From assembly GCF_024294785.1 (NCBI RefSeq), contig NZ_JANCLT010000008.1, positions 1 through 64,000 of the forward strand: a stretch of DNA of 64,000 nt, given 5' to 3'. Position numbers and translations under genes: made by a program. This document shows positions 43,361-51,595 of the stretch, piece after piece. How positions within the stretch are numbered: position 1 is the first letter of the stretch; every line of letters begins with the position of its first letter. This DNA comes from Ectobacillus ponti (lineage in GTDB: Bacteria; Bacillota; Bacilli; Bacillales; Bacillaceae_G). The notes under the pieces were generated by a model. The model was not told the DNA's origin and did not search any database. It worked only from the letters and a program-made list of their open reading frames with translations.

Positions 43361-45052
43361 TCAGTCCCGCAAGCCCCATTTTTTCAGCTTCTTTACAAGC
43401 GTGGAATGATCCACCCCTAATGCTTCAGCTGTTTTCCGGATGGATGGGTGCAACTGCAGTGCATCCTTTACGAGCTTTCTCTCGAACTGCTCCACCCGTT
43501 CCCGGAGTGTCACCGGAATTTGATTTTGTCCTGTAATGCTAATATGCGGAGGCAAATCGACTGCCTCAATGACAAGGGATGGAATGGAGACAATCATGCC
43601 TTCTATGAGATTTTTCAGCTCCCGCACGTTCCCTGGCCAATGGTAGCCCTGCAGAATCCGTTTTGTTTCAGGCGAAAGCTGTTTTTCAATGCTGTACAAT
43701 CTGCAGAAATAGGAGAAAAAATGCTCCAGCAGCACAGCGATATCTTCAGGGCGCTCCTGTAGAGGCGGGATGCGGATTTCGACCACCTGCAGCCGGTAAT
43801 ATAAGTCCTCCCGGAACAGGCCACGCTCGGAAAGCTCCTTTAAATTTTTGTTGGTTGCTGAAATAATACGGATATCCAATTTTTTGATGTCCCTGCTCCC
43901 GATTCGCTGAATTTGCTTTTCCTGCAGCACCCGCAGTAGCTTCACCTGAAGGGAAAGCGGCAGCTCAGCCACTTCATCAAGTAAAACAGTCCCCTTATCA
44001 GCGAGCTCCAGCAGACCAATTTTCCCTTCCTGGCGGGCACCCGTAAACGCCCCCCTTTCGTAGCCGAACAGCTCTGATTCCAGCAGCTGCTCCGGAATGG
44101 CGCCGCAATTAATTTTAATAAACGGCCTGTCCCTCCTGTTGCTCAGCTGGTGAATCAGATTGGCAATTACCTCTTTGCCTGCCCCGGAAGGCCCCGATAG
44201 GAGAATGCCGGTCGGGAAGGGGGCAACCTGCTGTACCCGATGGACAATTTGCTTCATCTGCGGACTTTGGAAAATAACGGTTTCGTCAGGGTTGTCTGTC
44301 GAGAAGGTAAAGCGATTTTGATTCAGAGCGGAAAAGCTTTTTGCTTTTTTTAATTCCTCTGTCACTTCCTGCAGGCGCGTAATATCCCTGACACTGGTGA
44401 CTACCATTTGAATGCGGCCCGCTTCATCAAAAACCGGATTTCCGGTGACAGTAACGTCTTTTTTTCCGCCGATGCTTTGCAGGATGGAAATTTGCTTCTT
44501 ACTTTGAAGGACGAGCAGGGATACAGACTGGTCAAAGTAACCCCGTGCCATTAAATCCCCCATATGGTTGCCGATCAGTTCTTCCCGTTTGAAGCCGGTG
44601 ATTTCTTCGTAAGCTGAGTTCACAAAAAGTGTATGGCCCTCGTGATCTACCACATAGATGCCATCACTGGAGAATTCAATAATATTTTCCAACTGCTTCA
44701 GCAGAGATTGATAGTGCTCCATTTGGGAGATGTCTTGAATTTCGCTGACTACACCCGCCAGCTCCCCGTCCTGATAGAAGGGTGTTCGATTGACCATGCA
44801 ATGGGTATCGCCGATCATCAGCTTTGTCCCGATTGAGCCCTTGCCGCTGCGCAGCACCCGGGGCACTTCCGTGTTGGGCACCAGCTCTTGAATATCCCTG
44901 CCGATGCATTGTGCTTCCGTCAGCTGCAGCAGCTGCTCAGCCGCTTTGTTCATGAGTGCAACCTTTTGATTTTGGTCCACCACAATCACTCCGTTTGACA
45001 TGGAAGAAAAAATATTTTTCAGAATGAGCGGATGTAAGGATAAATGTCGCAT
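43361..45052 (-). CDS. Sigma-54-dependent activator with two PAS domains
   Basis: 563 residues from the ATG at 45052, which has GGAGAGG before it; an upstream start at 45106 would fall inside a palindromic activator site. Two PAS domains (about 12-110 and 125-225) sense a signal, then an AAA+ domain (about 255-490) with Walker A G-P-S-G-A-G-K-E, the sigma-54 contact loop G-A-F-T-G-A, Walker B L-D-E-V-A, and a Fis-type helix-turn-helix at the end (R-K-T-A-E-A-L-G-V-D-H-S-T-L-V-K-K-L). No receiver domain. It most likely activates the divergent operon at 45.2 kb through the GGTGA-N6-TCACC sites. Confidence 0.92.
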   Translation of the reverse strand: MRHLSLHPLILKNIFSSMSNGVIVVDQNQKVALMNKAAEQLLQLTEAQCIGRDIQELVPNTEVPRVLRSGKGSIGTKLMIGDTHCMVNRTPFYQDGELAGVVSEIQDISQMEHYQSLLKQLENIIEFSSDGIYVVDHEGHTLFVNSAYEEITGFKREELIGNHMGDLMARGYFDQSVSLLVLQSKKQISILQSIGGKKDVTVTGNPVFDEAGRIQMVVTSVRDITRLQEVTEELKKAKSFSALNQNRFTFSTDNPDETVIFQSPQMKQIVHRVQQVAPFPTGILLSGPSGAGKEVIANLIHQLSNRRDRPFIKINCGAIPEQLLESELFGYERGAFTGARQEGKIGLLELADKGTVLLDEVAELPLSLQVKLLRVLQEKQIQRIGSRDIKKLDIRIISATNKNLKELSERGLFREDLYYRLQVVEIRIPPLQERPEDIAVLLEHFFSYFCRLYSIEKQLSPETKRILQGYHWPGNVRELKNLIEGMIVSIPSLVIEAVDLPPHISITGQNQIPVTLRERVEQFERKLVKDALQLHPSIRKTAEALGVDHSTLVKKLKKWGLRD

Positions 45053-45098
45053 GTTTGTCCTCTCCTGCCTTCTAATATGGTGAAACATTTCCGAACGT

Positions 45099-45159
45099 GG
45101 TGACATTTGTCACCGTCCTTTTTCTAGAAAGAGGGTCTCTTTGGTGAATTTTATCACCA
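45099..45159. promoter_or_regulatory. Activator sites (GGTGA-N6-TCACC) for the lactone operon
   Basis: Two palindromes share one pattern: GGTGACATTTGTCACC at 45099-45114 (perfect 16-bp) and TGGTGA-ATTTTA-TCACCA at 45142-45159. Their centres are 44 bp apart and lie 70-120 bp upstream of the -24/-12 promoter, the normal enhancer position. A half-site GGTGAAACATTTCC lies at 45079-45092. Confidence 0.75.
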
Positions 45160-45210
45160 TTCCCAAACTGAAACAATTCTGAAAGTATTGAAAAATGGAC
45201 AGAGGGGAGC

Positions 45211-45228
45211 TTGGCATAAAACTTGCTT
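45211..45228 (+). promoter_or_regulatory. Sigma-54 (-24/-12) promoter of the lactone operon
   Basis: TTGGCATAAAACTTGCTT: GG at 45213-45214 and GC at 45225-45226, exactly 10 bp apart, against consensus TGGCAC-N5-TTGCW. Confidence 0.88.
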
Positions 45229-45287
45229 AAAGATAGGAGGCGGGAAAAGACGCTTCTTCATTTATAGGCAGGAAGCAAGGAGGGCAT

Positions 45288-46715
45288 ATGGACACAATCG
45301 GTATTTTCATTAACGGACAGTCTGAGGTAAAGGAAAGAACGTATGACCTGTTTGCCCCGTACAGCGGGGAGTGCATTGCGAAAATCAGCATGGCCGACCA
45401 TGCTGATGTGGAACGGGCCATCGCCGGGGCGCAGGAAGCGGCGGCTGTTATGAAGCAAATGCCGTCCTATAAACGGGCGGACATTCTGTTCAAGGCAGCG
45501 GAGATTCTGCGCAGCCGCAAAGAGGAAATGGCGCATATCATTGCGTCTGAAGCAGGCAAGCCCATCCGTACAGCAAGAGCGGAAATAGACCGGACGATTG
45601 TTACTTACCAATTCGCGGGGGAAGAGGCAAAGCGTATCTATGGTGAAACGATTCCGATGGATGCTGCTCCGGGAGGCGAAAACCGCCTTGGTTTTACTTG
45701 GAGAGAGCCGCTTGGAGTTGTAAGTGCCATTACGCCGTTCAACTTTCCGTTCAATCTGGTGGCCCATAAGCTTGGTCCTGCCTTTGCGGCCGGCAATACC
45801 GTTGTGCTGAAGCCTGCAGGCCAAACACCTCTCAGTGCTTATGCTATTGCGGAGGTGTTCCGGGAGGCAGGTCTGCCGGACGGCGCACTGCAGGTGGTGA
45901 CAGGAAGCGGCAGAGAGCTGAGTGATGCGCTGATTACGGATGAACGGGTGAAGAAGGTGACGTTTACCGGCAGTGCCCCTGTCGGTAAGACGATTAAGCA
46001 AAAAGCAGGATTGCGTAAGGTGACGCTGGAGCTCGGCTCAAATGCCGGCCTCATTATCGAACCGGATGTACCGCTTGATAGCATTGTGGCGCGCTGCGTG
46101 GAAGGGGCCTTTGCGTTTGCCGGACAGGTATGTATCTCCCTGCAGCGCATTTATGTACATGAGTCCATTTACTCCGCATTCAGCGAGCTGTTCATTGAAC
46201 GGGCAAAGCAGCTGAAGGTGGGTGACCCGTTGGAGGAAGCGACGGACATCAGCGCTATGATCAGCCAGGGCGAAGCGGAGCGGATTGAGGCATGGGTGGA
46301 GGAAGCAATAAGCCAGGGAGCGCGCGTCGGCTTGGGCGGCAAGCGCGAGGGCTCCGTATTTATGCCGACGGTGCTGCTGGATGTTACAGGTGAAATGGCG
46401 GTTTCCTGCCAAGAGACCTTTGCTCCGGTTGTCTCCATTGTTGCATACAAGGAGCTGGACGAAGCAATTGCGAAGGTGAATGATTCTGTATACGGCTTAA
46501 ATGTCGGCATCTATACACAGAACATCATGAATGCGTTGAATGCTGCGCGCAAGCTCGAATCCGGCGGCGTCATCATCAATGATATCCCGACGTTCCGCCT
46601 TGATCATATGCCGTATGGCGGGGTGAAGGACAGCGGCTACGGCCGTGAAGGCGTGAAATATGCAGTGCAGGAAATGACTGAGCTGAAATTTGTAACCATC
46701 AAAACGACATTTTAA
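45288..46715 (+). CDS. Aldehyde dehydrogenase, paralog 2 (probable succinate semialdehyde dehydrogenase)
   Basis: 475 residues, collinear with the gene at 41862, without gaps. Same active site: Cys282 in G-Q-V-C-I-S-L-Q-R and Glu in T-L-E-L-G-S-N-A-G. First gene of a three-gene sigma-54 operon with a lactonase and an iron-type alcohol dehydrogenase, the set found in the Agrobacterium blcABC (attKLM) gamma-butyrolactone pathway, where the aldehyde dehydrogenase turns succinate semialdehyde into succinate. That substrate is inferred from context. Ribosome site AAGGAGGGCAT. Confidence 0.88.
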   Translation: MDTIGIFINGQSEVKERTYDLFAPYSGECIAKISMADHADVERAIAGAQEAAAVMKQMPSYKRADILFKAAEILRSRKEEMAHIIASEAGKPIRTARAEIDRTIVTYQFAGEEAKRIYGETIPMDAAPGGENRLGFTWREPLGVVSAITPFNFPFNLVAHKLGPAFAAGNTVVLKPAGQTPLSAYAIAEVFREAGLPDGALQVVTGSGRELSDALITDERVKKVTFTGSAPVGKTIKQKAGLRKVTLELGSNAGLIIEPDVPLDSIVARCVEGAFAFAGQVCISLQRIYVHESIYSAFSELFIERAKQLKVGDPLEEATDISAMISQGEAERIEAWVEEAISQGARVGLGGKREGSVFMPTVLLDVTGEMAVSCQETFAPVVSIVAYKELDEAIAKVNDSVYGLNVGIYTQNIMNALNAARKLESGGVIINDIPTFRLDHMPYGGVKDSGYGREGVKYAVQEMTELKFVTIKTTF

Positions 46716-46727
46716 GGGGGATTGTAC

Positions 46728-47576
46728 GTGTCAAACATTATTAAAGCAAACCCAAAGCTGTATGTAATGGATAATGGCCGGATGAGAATGGATAAGAACT
46801 GGATGATTGCCATGCATAACCCGGCAACTATCAGCAATCCCAATGCGCCGGCAGAGTTTGTCGAGTTTCCAGTGTACACAGTCCTGATTGACCATCCGGA
46901 AGGAAAGATTTTGTTTGACACAGCCTGCAATCCGAATTCCATGGGGGCAGATGGCCGTTGGGGACAGGCCACGCAGCAAATGTTCCCGATTACAATGAGC
47001 GAAGAGTGCTACCTGCACCACCGCCTCGAGCAGCTGCGGGTGCGCCCGGAGGAAATTAAATACGTCGTTGCCTCCCATCTGCATTTGGACCATGCAGGCT
47101 GCCTGGAGATGTTCACGAACGCTACGATCATTGTGCACGAGGATGAGTTCAACGGCACACTGCAAACCTATGCCCGCAATCAGAAGGAAGGCGCGTATGT
47201 GTGGGCAGACATTGATGCTTGGATTAAAAATAACCTGCAGTGGCGTACAGTGAAGCGTACAGAGGATAACCTGGAAATCGTGCCGGGCATTAAGGTGCTG
47301 AACTTCGGCAGCGGCCACGCGTGGGGCATGCTTGGTTTGCATGTGCAAATGCCTGAGACAGGCGGCATCATTCTTGCTTCTGATGCCATCTACACAGCGG
47401 AGAGCTTCGGGCCGCCGGTGAAGCCGCCGGGCATCATCTATGATTCTCTCGGCTACAACAGCACCGTGGAGAAAATCCGCCGCATTGCCAAGGAAACGAA
47501 TTCCCAGGTTTGGTTCGGCCATGACGCAGCACAGTTTCAAACATTCCGTAAGTCTACGGATGGGCACTACGAGTAA
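46728..47576 (+). CDS. Metallo-beta-lactamase-fold lactonase (AttM/BlcC/AiiA family)
   Basis: 282 residues from the GTG at 46728, with AAGGGGG 7 nt upstream (a TTG at 46722 is too close). Binuclear zinc motif H117-L-H119-L-D121-H122, then G-S-G-H, A-S-D-A and F-G-H supplying the remaining metal ligands. This is the layout of N-acyl homoserine lactonases and gamma-butyrolactone lactonases. In this operon, hydrolysis of a C4 lactone to 4-hydroxybutyrate is the more consistent role; quorum quenching is the alternative or a side activity. Cytoplasmic. 12 nt after the aldehyde dehydrogenase. Confidence 0.87.
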   Translation: MSNIIKANPKLYVMDNGRMRMDKNWMIAMHNPATISNPNAPAEFVEFPVYTVLIDHPEGKILFDTACNPNSMGADGRWGQATQQMFPITMSEECYLHHRLEQLRVRPEEIKYVVASHLHLDHAGCLEMFTNATIIVHEDEFNGTLQTYARNQKEGAYVWADIDAWIKNNLQWRTVKRTEDNLEIVPGIKVLNFGSGHAWGMLGLHVQMPETGGIILASDAIYTAESFGPPVKPPGIIYDSLGYNSTVEKIRRIAKETNSQVWFGHDAAQFQTFRKSTDGHYE

Positions 47577-47590
47577 GAGGGGGAAATGGC

Positions 47591-48790
47591 ATGAGCTTTG
47601 CAAGACTTGTATTCGCTCCGCTGAGCTATACGGGCTGGGGGTCCCTGAGCCAACTGCTTCCGGAGGTTGAAAAATACGCACCAAAGAAAATTCTCGTTGT
47701 GACAGACCCTGTTTTGGAGCAAATCGGCTTATCCCAACGGGTGAGCAATCCGCTGCAGGAGCAGGGCTATGAAGTTGTTGTATACACGGATGTGGCGCCG
47801 GAGCCGCCGCTGGCAATCGGCGAGAAGCTTGTCTCCTTCACGCGCGAGGGCGGGTTTGATATGGTTATCGGCGTGGGGGGCGGCAGTGCGCTCGATTTGG
47901 CGAAGCTGGCAGCCGTACTGGCAGCTCATGAAGGTACAGCGGGTGACTACCTGAACCTGAGCGGAACAAAGAAGGTGGAGAAGAAGGGCCTGCCGAAAAT
48001 TCTCATCCCGACAACATCCGGCACAGGGTCTGAGGTTACGAATATCGCGGTGCTGTCCCTGGAGACAACAAAGGATGTCGTGGCGCATGATTATCTGCTG
48101 GCGGATGTGGCGATTGTCGATCCGGAGCTGACGGTTTCGGTGCCGCCGCGCGTGACTGCCGCCACCGGTGTCGATGCGCTGACACATGCAGTGGAGGCAT
48201 ACATTTCTGTCAATGCCAGCCCGGCTACGGACGCGCTGGCGCTGCAGGCCATCCGTCTCATTGGCCGCTCGCTGCGCAAAGCGGTCGCGGATGGCGGGGA
48301 CAAGCAGGCGCGCATCGATATGAGCGAGGGCAGCTTCCTGGCGGGTCTTTCCTTCTTCAATGCCGGTGTGGCCGGTGTCCACGCCCTTGCCTATCCGCTC
48401 GGCGGCCAGTTCCACATCGCGCACGGGGAGTCCAATGCAGTGCTGCTGCCGTATGTGATGGGTTATATCAGAAGCAGCTGCACGAAGCGGCTCGCTGACG
48501 TTTTAAATGCACTGGGCGGCAACTCCAGCTATCTGTCTGAGGAAGAGGCGTCCTATAAGTGCATTGAAGAGCTGGAACGGCTTGTCCGCGATGTCGGCAT
48601 TCCGCATACGCTGCAGGGCTTTGCTATTCCGGAGACAGCACTGGAGAGCCTGACGCAGGACGGGGTGCAGCAGAAGCGCTTGCTGGCGCGGAGCCCGATG
48701 CTATTGGGGGAAGCGGATATTCGAATGATCTATACAGCAGCGTTTGAGGGGAAGCTTGTGGAGCCGCAACAGGCTGCTGTGAATAGCTGA
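47591..48790 (+). CDS. Iron-containing alcohol dehydrogenase (probable 4-hydroxybutyrate dehydrogenase)
   Basis: 399 residues, group III alcohol dehydrogenase. Cofactor motif V-I-G-V-G-G-G-S-A-L-D (about 91-101), P-T-T-S-G-T-G-S-E-V-T, and the metal region D-A-L-T-H-A-V-E-A-Y plus G-V-H-A-L-A-Y-P-L-G-G and I-A-H-G-E-S-N-A. Expected to oxidise 4-hydroxybutyrate to succinate semialdehyde between the lactonase and aldehyde dehydrogenase steps; substrate inferred. Ribosome site AGAGGGGGAAATGGC. Last gene of the operon. Confidence 0.87.
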   Translation: MSFARLVFAPLSYTGWGSLSQLLPEVEKYAPKKILVVTDPVLEQIGLSQRVSNPLQEQGYEVVVYTDVAPEPPLAIGEKLVSFTREGGFDMVIGVGGGSALDLAKLAAVLAAHEGTAGDYLNLSGTKKVEKKGLPKILIPTTSGTGSEVTNIAVLSLETTKDVVAHDYLLADVAIVDPELTVSVPPRVTAATGVDALTHAVEAYISVNASPATDALALQAIRLIGRSLRKAVADGGDKQARIDMSEGSFLAGLSFFNAGVAGVHALAYPLGGQFHIAHGESNAVLLPYVMGYIRSSCTKRLADVLNALGGNSSYLSEEEASYKCIEELERLVRDVGIPHTLQGFAIPETALESLTQDGVQQKRLLARSPMLLGEADIRMIYTAAFEGKLVEPQQAAVNS

Positions 48791-48796
48791 ATGTGA

Positions 48797-48830
48797 GAGT
48801 CTGCCGCATTGCTGCGGCAGGCTTCTTTTG
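48797..48830 (+). terminator. Terminator of the lactone operon
   Basis: GTCTGCCGCA pairs with TGCGGCAGGC (one wobble) around TTGC, followed by TTCTTTTG. Confidence 0.83.
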
Positions 48831-48865
48831 TCGCTAAAAAATATTTTGTAAATATTTCCTATAGA

Positions 48866-48912
48866 TTGACATTCTAACGAAAAAAGAATATTATCATTAT
48901 CAATAATGATAA
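48866..48912 (+). promoter_or_regulatory. Promoter with 22-bp palindromic operator
   Basis: TTGACA (48866-48871), 17 bp, TATTAT (48889-48894). Overlapping the -10 and start is a perfect palindrome at 48891-48912: arm TTATCATTAT, CA, arm ATAATGATAA. The placement is that of a repressor site for the regulator gene just downstream. Half-sites resemble Fur hexamers but point the wrong way round. Confidence 0.65.
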
Positions 48913-48933
48913 TAACGAACGCAGGTGATGGCA

Positions 48934-49482
48934 ATGAAAGCAAAAGCAGATCTTATTTTACATCCAGTCCGCATGCAAATTGTGCAAACACTTGTGGGCG
49001 GCAGAAAACTGACCGTACAGGAGATGCTGCAGCGGCTGCCGGATGTGGCGCAGGCGACACTGTACCGGCATCTCAACAAGTTGGTGGAAGGGAGCGTCGT
49101 GGAAGTGGCGGCGCAACATCAGGTGCGCGGAACAGTCGAAAAGGTGTATGCTCTTTCGCAAAGCGGCGCGCATGTATCCGGGGAAGAGTTCTTGCGAAGC
49201 TCCAAGGAGGAGCAGATGGGGGTGTTCATGCAGTTCATGAGCAATCTGATGAACAGCTTCGGCGGGTATTTGGAGCAGGAGGACCGGGATTTCATCCGGG
49301 ACGGGGTCAGCTTCCGGCAAGCAGATTTATATATGAGCGATGAAGAGTTCTTGGAGTTTGCAAAGGAATTGGGAGCTGCATTTCAGAAGGTCATGGCACA
49401 TGAACCGGCTGAGCATCGCAGAAAGCGGACGATTGCCACGATTATGATTCCGGAAGTGAAAAAGGGGGAGGCAAAGCAATGA
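48934..49482 (+). CDS. Helix-turn-helix transcriptional regulator (ArsR/PadR-like)
   Basis: 182 residues from the ATG at 48934, with AGGTGAT upstream (nearby GTG and ATG at 48925 and 48928 sit inside that site). N-terminal winged helix (about 5-75: L-I-L-H-P-V-R-M-Q-I-V-Q, T-V-Q-E-M-L-Q-R-L-P-D-V-A-Q-A-T-L-Y-R-H-L-N-K-L) and a helical C-terminal domain for dimerisation or ligand binding. Probably controls itself and the two genes behind it via the palindrome. Shares a 4-nt ATGA overlap with the hydrolase. Confidence 0.8.
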   Translation: MKAKADLILHPVRMQIVQTLVGGRKLTVQEMLQRLPDVAQATLYRHLNKLVEGSVVEVAAQHQVRGTVEKVYALSQSGAHVSGEEFLRSSKEEQMGVFMQFMSNLMNSFGGYLEQEDRDFIRDGVSFRQADLYMSDEEFLEFAKELGAAFQKVMAHEPAEHRRKRTIATIMIPEVKKGEAKQ

Positions 49483-50459
49483 GCAAGGGGATGCGGGAGA
49501 AATTGGTTATGATTCAAGGGGAATATGAGCTGGCGGGTACCATGACGCTGCCAGAGACAGAAGCAAGGAATCGTGTGCCGGCCATTCTCATTCTGCCGGG
49601 CACAGGTGGAAGTGACCGCGACGGGAATCGGGGCGGCCTGGATATGAATATATATAAGGAGCTGGCTGAATATTTGACCTGTCTTGGTTTTGCAACGCTC
49701 CGCTTTGATAAGCGGGGGAGCTTTGAGAGCAAGGGCGATGTTTGGAAACGAGGGATGTGGGACCTGGTGGACGACGCGGTTGCCTGTCTCCGCTTCCTGA
49801 AGCAGCAGCCGGCTGTGGACTCGGAACAGGTCATCATTCTCGGCCATAGCGAAGGTGCCATTCTCGGGCCGGCCGCGTATGCCAAGGAGCCGGTGGCAGG
49901 GATGATGTTGCTCGGCGGCGGCGCCATGTGCCTGCGGGACGTGATGGTGTGGCAGCGCCGGCAAGCGTACGATGCGCTGGAGCGGGCCGGCGGCTTCAAG
50001 GGCTGGCTGGTCCGGAAGCTGAACGTTGCGGTGAAATCGGAGAAGAAGGTTGAGAAGTTTGAAAAGAAAGTGACGGAAACCAATAAGGATTATATCCGTC
50101 TGATGGGCAAGAAGTTCCCGGCGAAGTGGATGCGTGAGCATTACGATTACGATGCGGGAATTGATATGGCCCGGGTGGAGTGCCCCGTGCTTTTGGCCAT
50201 TGGCGATAAGGATGCACAGGCGCCGCTTATTTCGCTGGAGCGGGCGGCAGAGCTGGCACAGGGAGAAGCCGAGCTGCATGTGATTCCGAATATGACACAT
50301 ATCCTGAAGCGCTGGGATGATCAGTTTGATGCGGCAGGCATGATTAAGATTTATAAACAGCAGGCCCAGCAGCCCCTGCAGCAGGAGCTGCTGGACGTAC
50401 TGGAGCAATGGCTGGCAAAGCATTTCAAACAAGAGAAGCCTGCGCAGCAGGCAAACTAG
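49479..50459 (+). CDS. Alpha/beta hydrolase, prolyl-oligopeptidase/dienelactone-like
   Basis: 326 residues, cytoplasmic. P-G-T-G-G-S-D-R-D-G-N oxyanion segment near residues 37-47, nucleophile Ser in I-L-G-H-S-E-G-A-I-L-G (about 126-136), D-K-D-A-Q-A-P acid region and M-T-H His near residue 270. The long Lys/Glu-rich insertion around 185-215 is a lid-like segment. Family members are esterases or acyl-transfer enzymes; no substrate is evident. Ribosome site AGGGGGAGGC. Confidence 0.78.
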   Translation: MSKGMREKLVMIQGEYELAGTMTLPETEARNRVPAILILPGTGGSDRDGNRGGLDMNIYKELAEYLTCLGFATLRFDKRGSFESKGDVWKRGMWDLVDDAVACLRFLKQQPAVDSEQVIILGHSEGAILGPAAYAKEPVAGMMLLGGGAMCLRDVMVWQRRQAYDALERAGGFKGWLVRKLNVAVKSEKKVEKFEKKVTETNKDYIRLMGKKFPAKWMREHYDYDAGIDMARVECPVLLAIGDKDAQAPLISLERAAELAQGEAELHVIPNMTHILKRWDDQFDAAGMIKIYKQQAQQPLQQELLDVLEQWLAKHFKQEKPAQQAN

Positions 50460-50473
50460 AGGGGGCATACAGG

Positions 50474-51223
50474 ATGAAGCATTTGAAGACAGCTCTACTT
50501 TTGGCCGGCATTTCCTTCGTTGGATTTATCGCTGCCATTCCGTATTTGCAGGCAACGCTCGGCGCGGTGCTGCAAGGGGCAAACATCCCCATTCCGGCTG
50601 CCATTGCGGCCTCTGTTGTACAAGGCACAGTGATGGCGTTTGCTGCAGCATGGATTGGGCTGAAGCTGGGAGAACGAGTCGGCCTCGGTGCTCCCATCGT
50701 GCGGAGATGGGTGCATCGGGAGGGGGATGCGGCATTTAAGCGGAAGGACGTACTGCTGGCGGTGTTGGGCGGCGCCGTGGCCACGGGCTTTGTCATAGCT
50801 TTAGAGCTGTTGGTGTTCATGCCGCAGCTGCCTGTTTTGTCACAGAAGCAGCCTGAAGTCTCTTGGCTGGCGGGTATGCTGACCTTCATTCAAGGCGGTG
50901 TGTATGAGGAGATTTTACTGCGCCTGCTGCTGATGACCCTGATTGTCTGGCTGCTGCAAAGGCTGTTTGCCCGGGGAGGCAGCGCCCAGCCATGGATGTA
51001 CATCACGGGGATTGTGCTGGCCGCTGTTCTGTTCGGCCTGGGGCACTTGCCGGCAACAGAACAGGTCTTCGGTAGCCTTACAGCGCTGTTGGTTGTAAGA
51101 GCCATCGTCATGAATGGTGTGCTTGGTCTGTTTTGCGGCTGGCTCTATTGGAGGAAGGGCCTGGAGTACGCCATGATTGCCCACGCTGTCGGAGACATCC
51201 TTCTCCATGGTGTCTTCTCTTAG
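50474..51223 (+). CDS. CPBP family intramembrane metalloprotease
   Basis: 249 residues, about six to eight hydrophobic segments. The CPBP (Abi) motifs are complete: E-E-I-L-L-R (EExxxR), F-G-L-G-H (FxxxH) and H-A-V-G-D (HxxxN/D) near the C terminus. Such proteins resemble CAAX prenyl proteases and include bacteriocin-immunity proteins. The first 30 residues look like a membrane anchor or signal. Third gene of the regulator-hydrolase-protease unit, 14 nt after the hydrolase. Confidence 0.87.
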   Translation: MKHLKTALLLAGISFVGFIAAIPYLQATLGAVLQGANIPIPAAIAASVVQGTVMAFAAAWIGLKLGERVGLGAPIVRRWVHREGDAAFKRKDVLLAVLGGAVATGFVIALELLVFMPQLPVLSQKQPEVSWLAGMLTFIQGGVYEEILLRLLLMTLIVWLLQRLFARGGSAQPWMYITGIVLAAVLFGLGHLPATEQVFGSLTALLVVRAIVMNGVLGLFCGWLYWRKGLEYAMIAHAVGDILLHGVFS

Positions 51224-51229
51224 AAAGCA

Positions 51230-51260
51230 AGGCTGGCCTGGGGAAGGCCAGCCTGTTTCC
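51230..51260 (+). terminator. Terminator after the CPBP protease gene
   Basis: AGGCTGGCC pairs perfectly with GGCCAGCCT around TGGGGAA, followed by GTTTCC; the T tract is short, so strength is uncertain. Confidence 0.65.
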
Positions 51261-51261
51261 G

Positions 51262-51531
51262 TTAGCTGAAGCTTTGTTCATCACGCTCTTCCACGATGTC
51301 CTGAAATGCCCGCTCAGCCGCTTCATAAGAGGTGAACAAGGCATCATCATCCTCAATCACATGAAAGGTATCATGCAAAAACAGCGCGACATCGTTCGGA
51401 TCCTTTGGGTGCTGCACAATCTCGGCGGCCCGGATGTTGGCCACAGTCGGGGTATGCGGATTATTGTAAATGACGTATACCTCATCGCCCACCTGCATTT
51501 CCGGCTTCGTAATTAAATCATCCACTGTCAT
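51262..51531 (-). CDS. SplA-like small regulator
   Basis: 89 residues from the ATG at 51531 (AAAGGAGGAATGACA-type site before it); the frame is open for another 51 codons upstream but without a start site. Q-V-G-D-E-V-Y-V-I-Y-N-N-P-H-T-P-T-V-A-N-I and the A-L-F-L-H-D-T-F-H-V-I-E-D-D-D-A-L-F-T-S-Y-E-A-A-E region match Bacillus SplA, the TRAP-related repressor of the spore photoproduct lyase operon. There is no splB beside it, so it is either a stray copy or has another target. Confidence 0.7.
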   Translation of the reverse strand: MTVDDLITKPEMQVGDEVYVIYNNPHTPTVANIRAAEIVQHPKDPNDVALFLHDTFHVIEDDDALFTSYEAAERAFQDIVEERDEQSFS

Positions 51532-51595
51532 TCCTCCTTTTTCTGTATTCCTTGCTAGTTTGCATCCTGCCCCCGGGATTATGTGGCTGCGATTC

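Noticed and set aside
45053-45106. Upstream start for the first sigma-54 activator
   Set aside because: It would begin inside the GGTGACATTTGTCACC palindrome and has no ribosome site; the later ATG has GGAGAGG.
48891-48912. Fur box
   Set aside because: Hexamers resemble GATAAT but are arranged opposite to the Fur 7-1-7 pattern, and the genes have no iron link.
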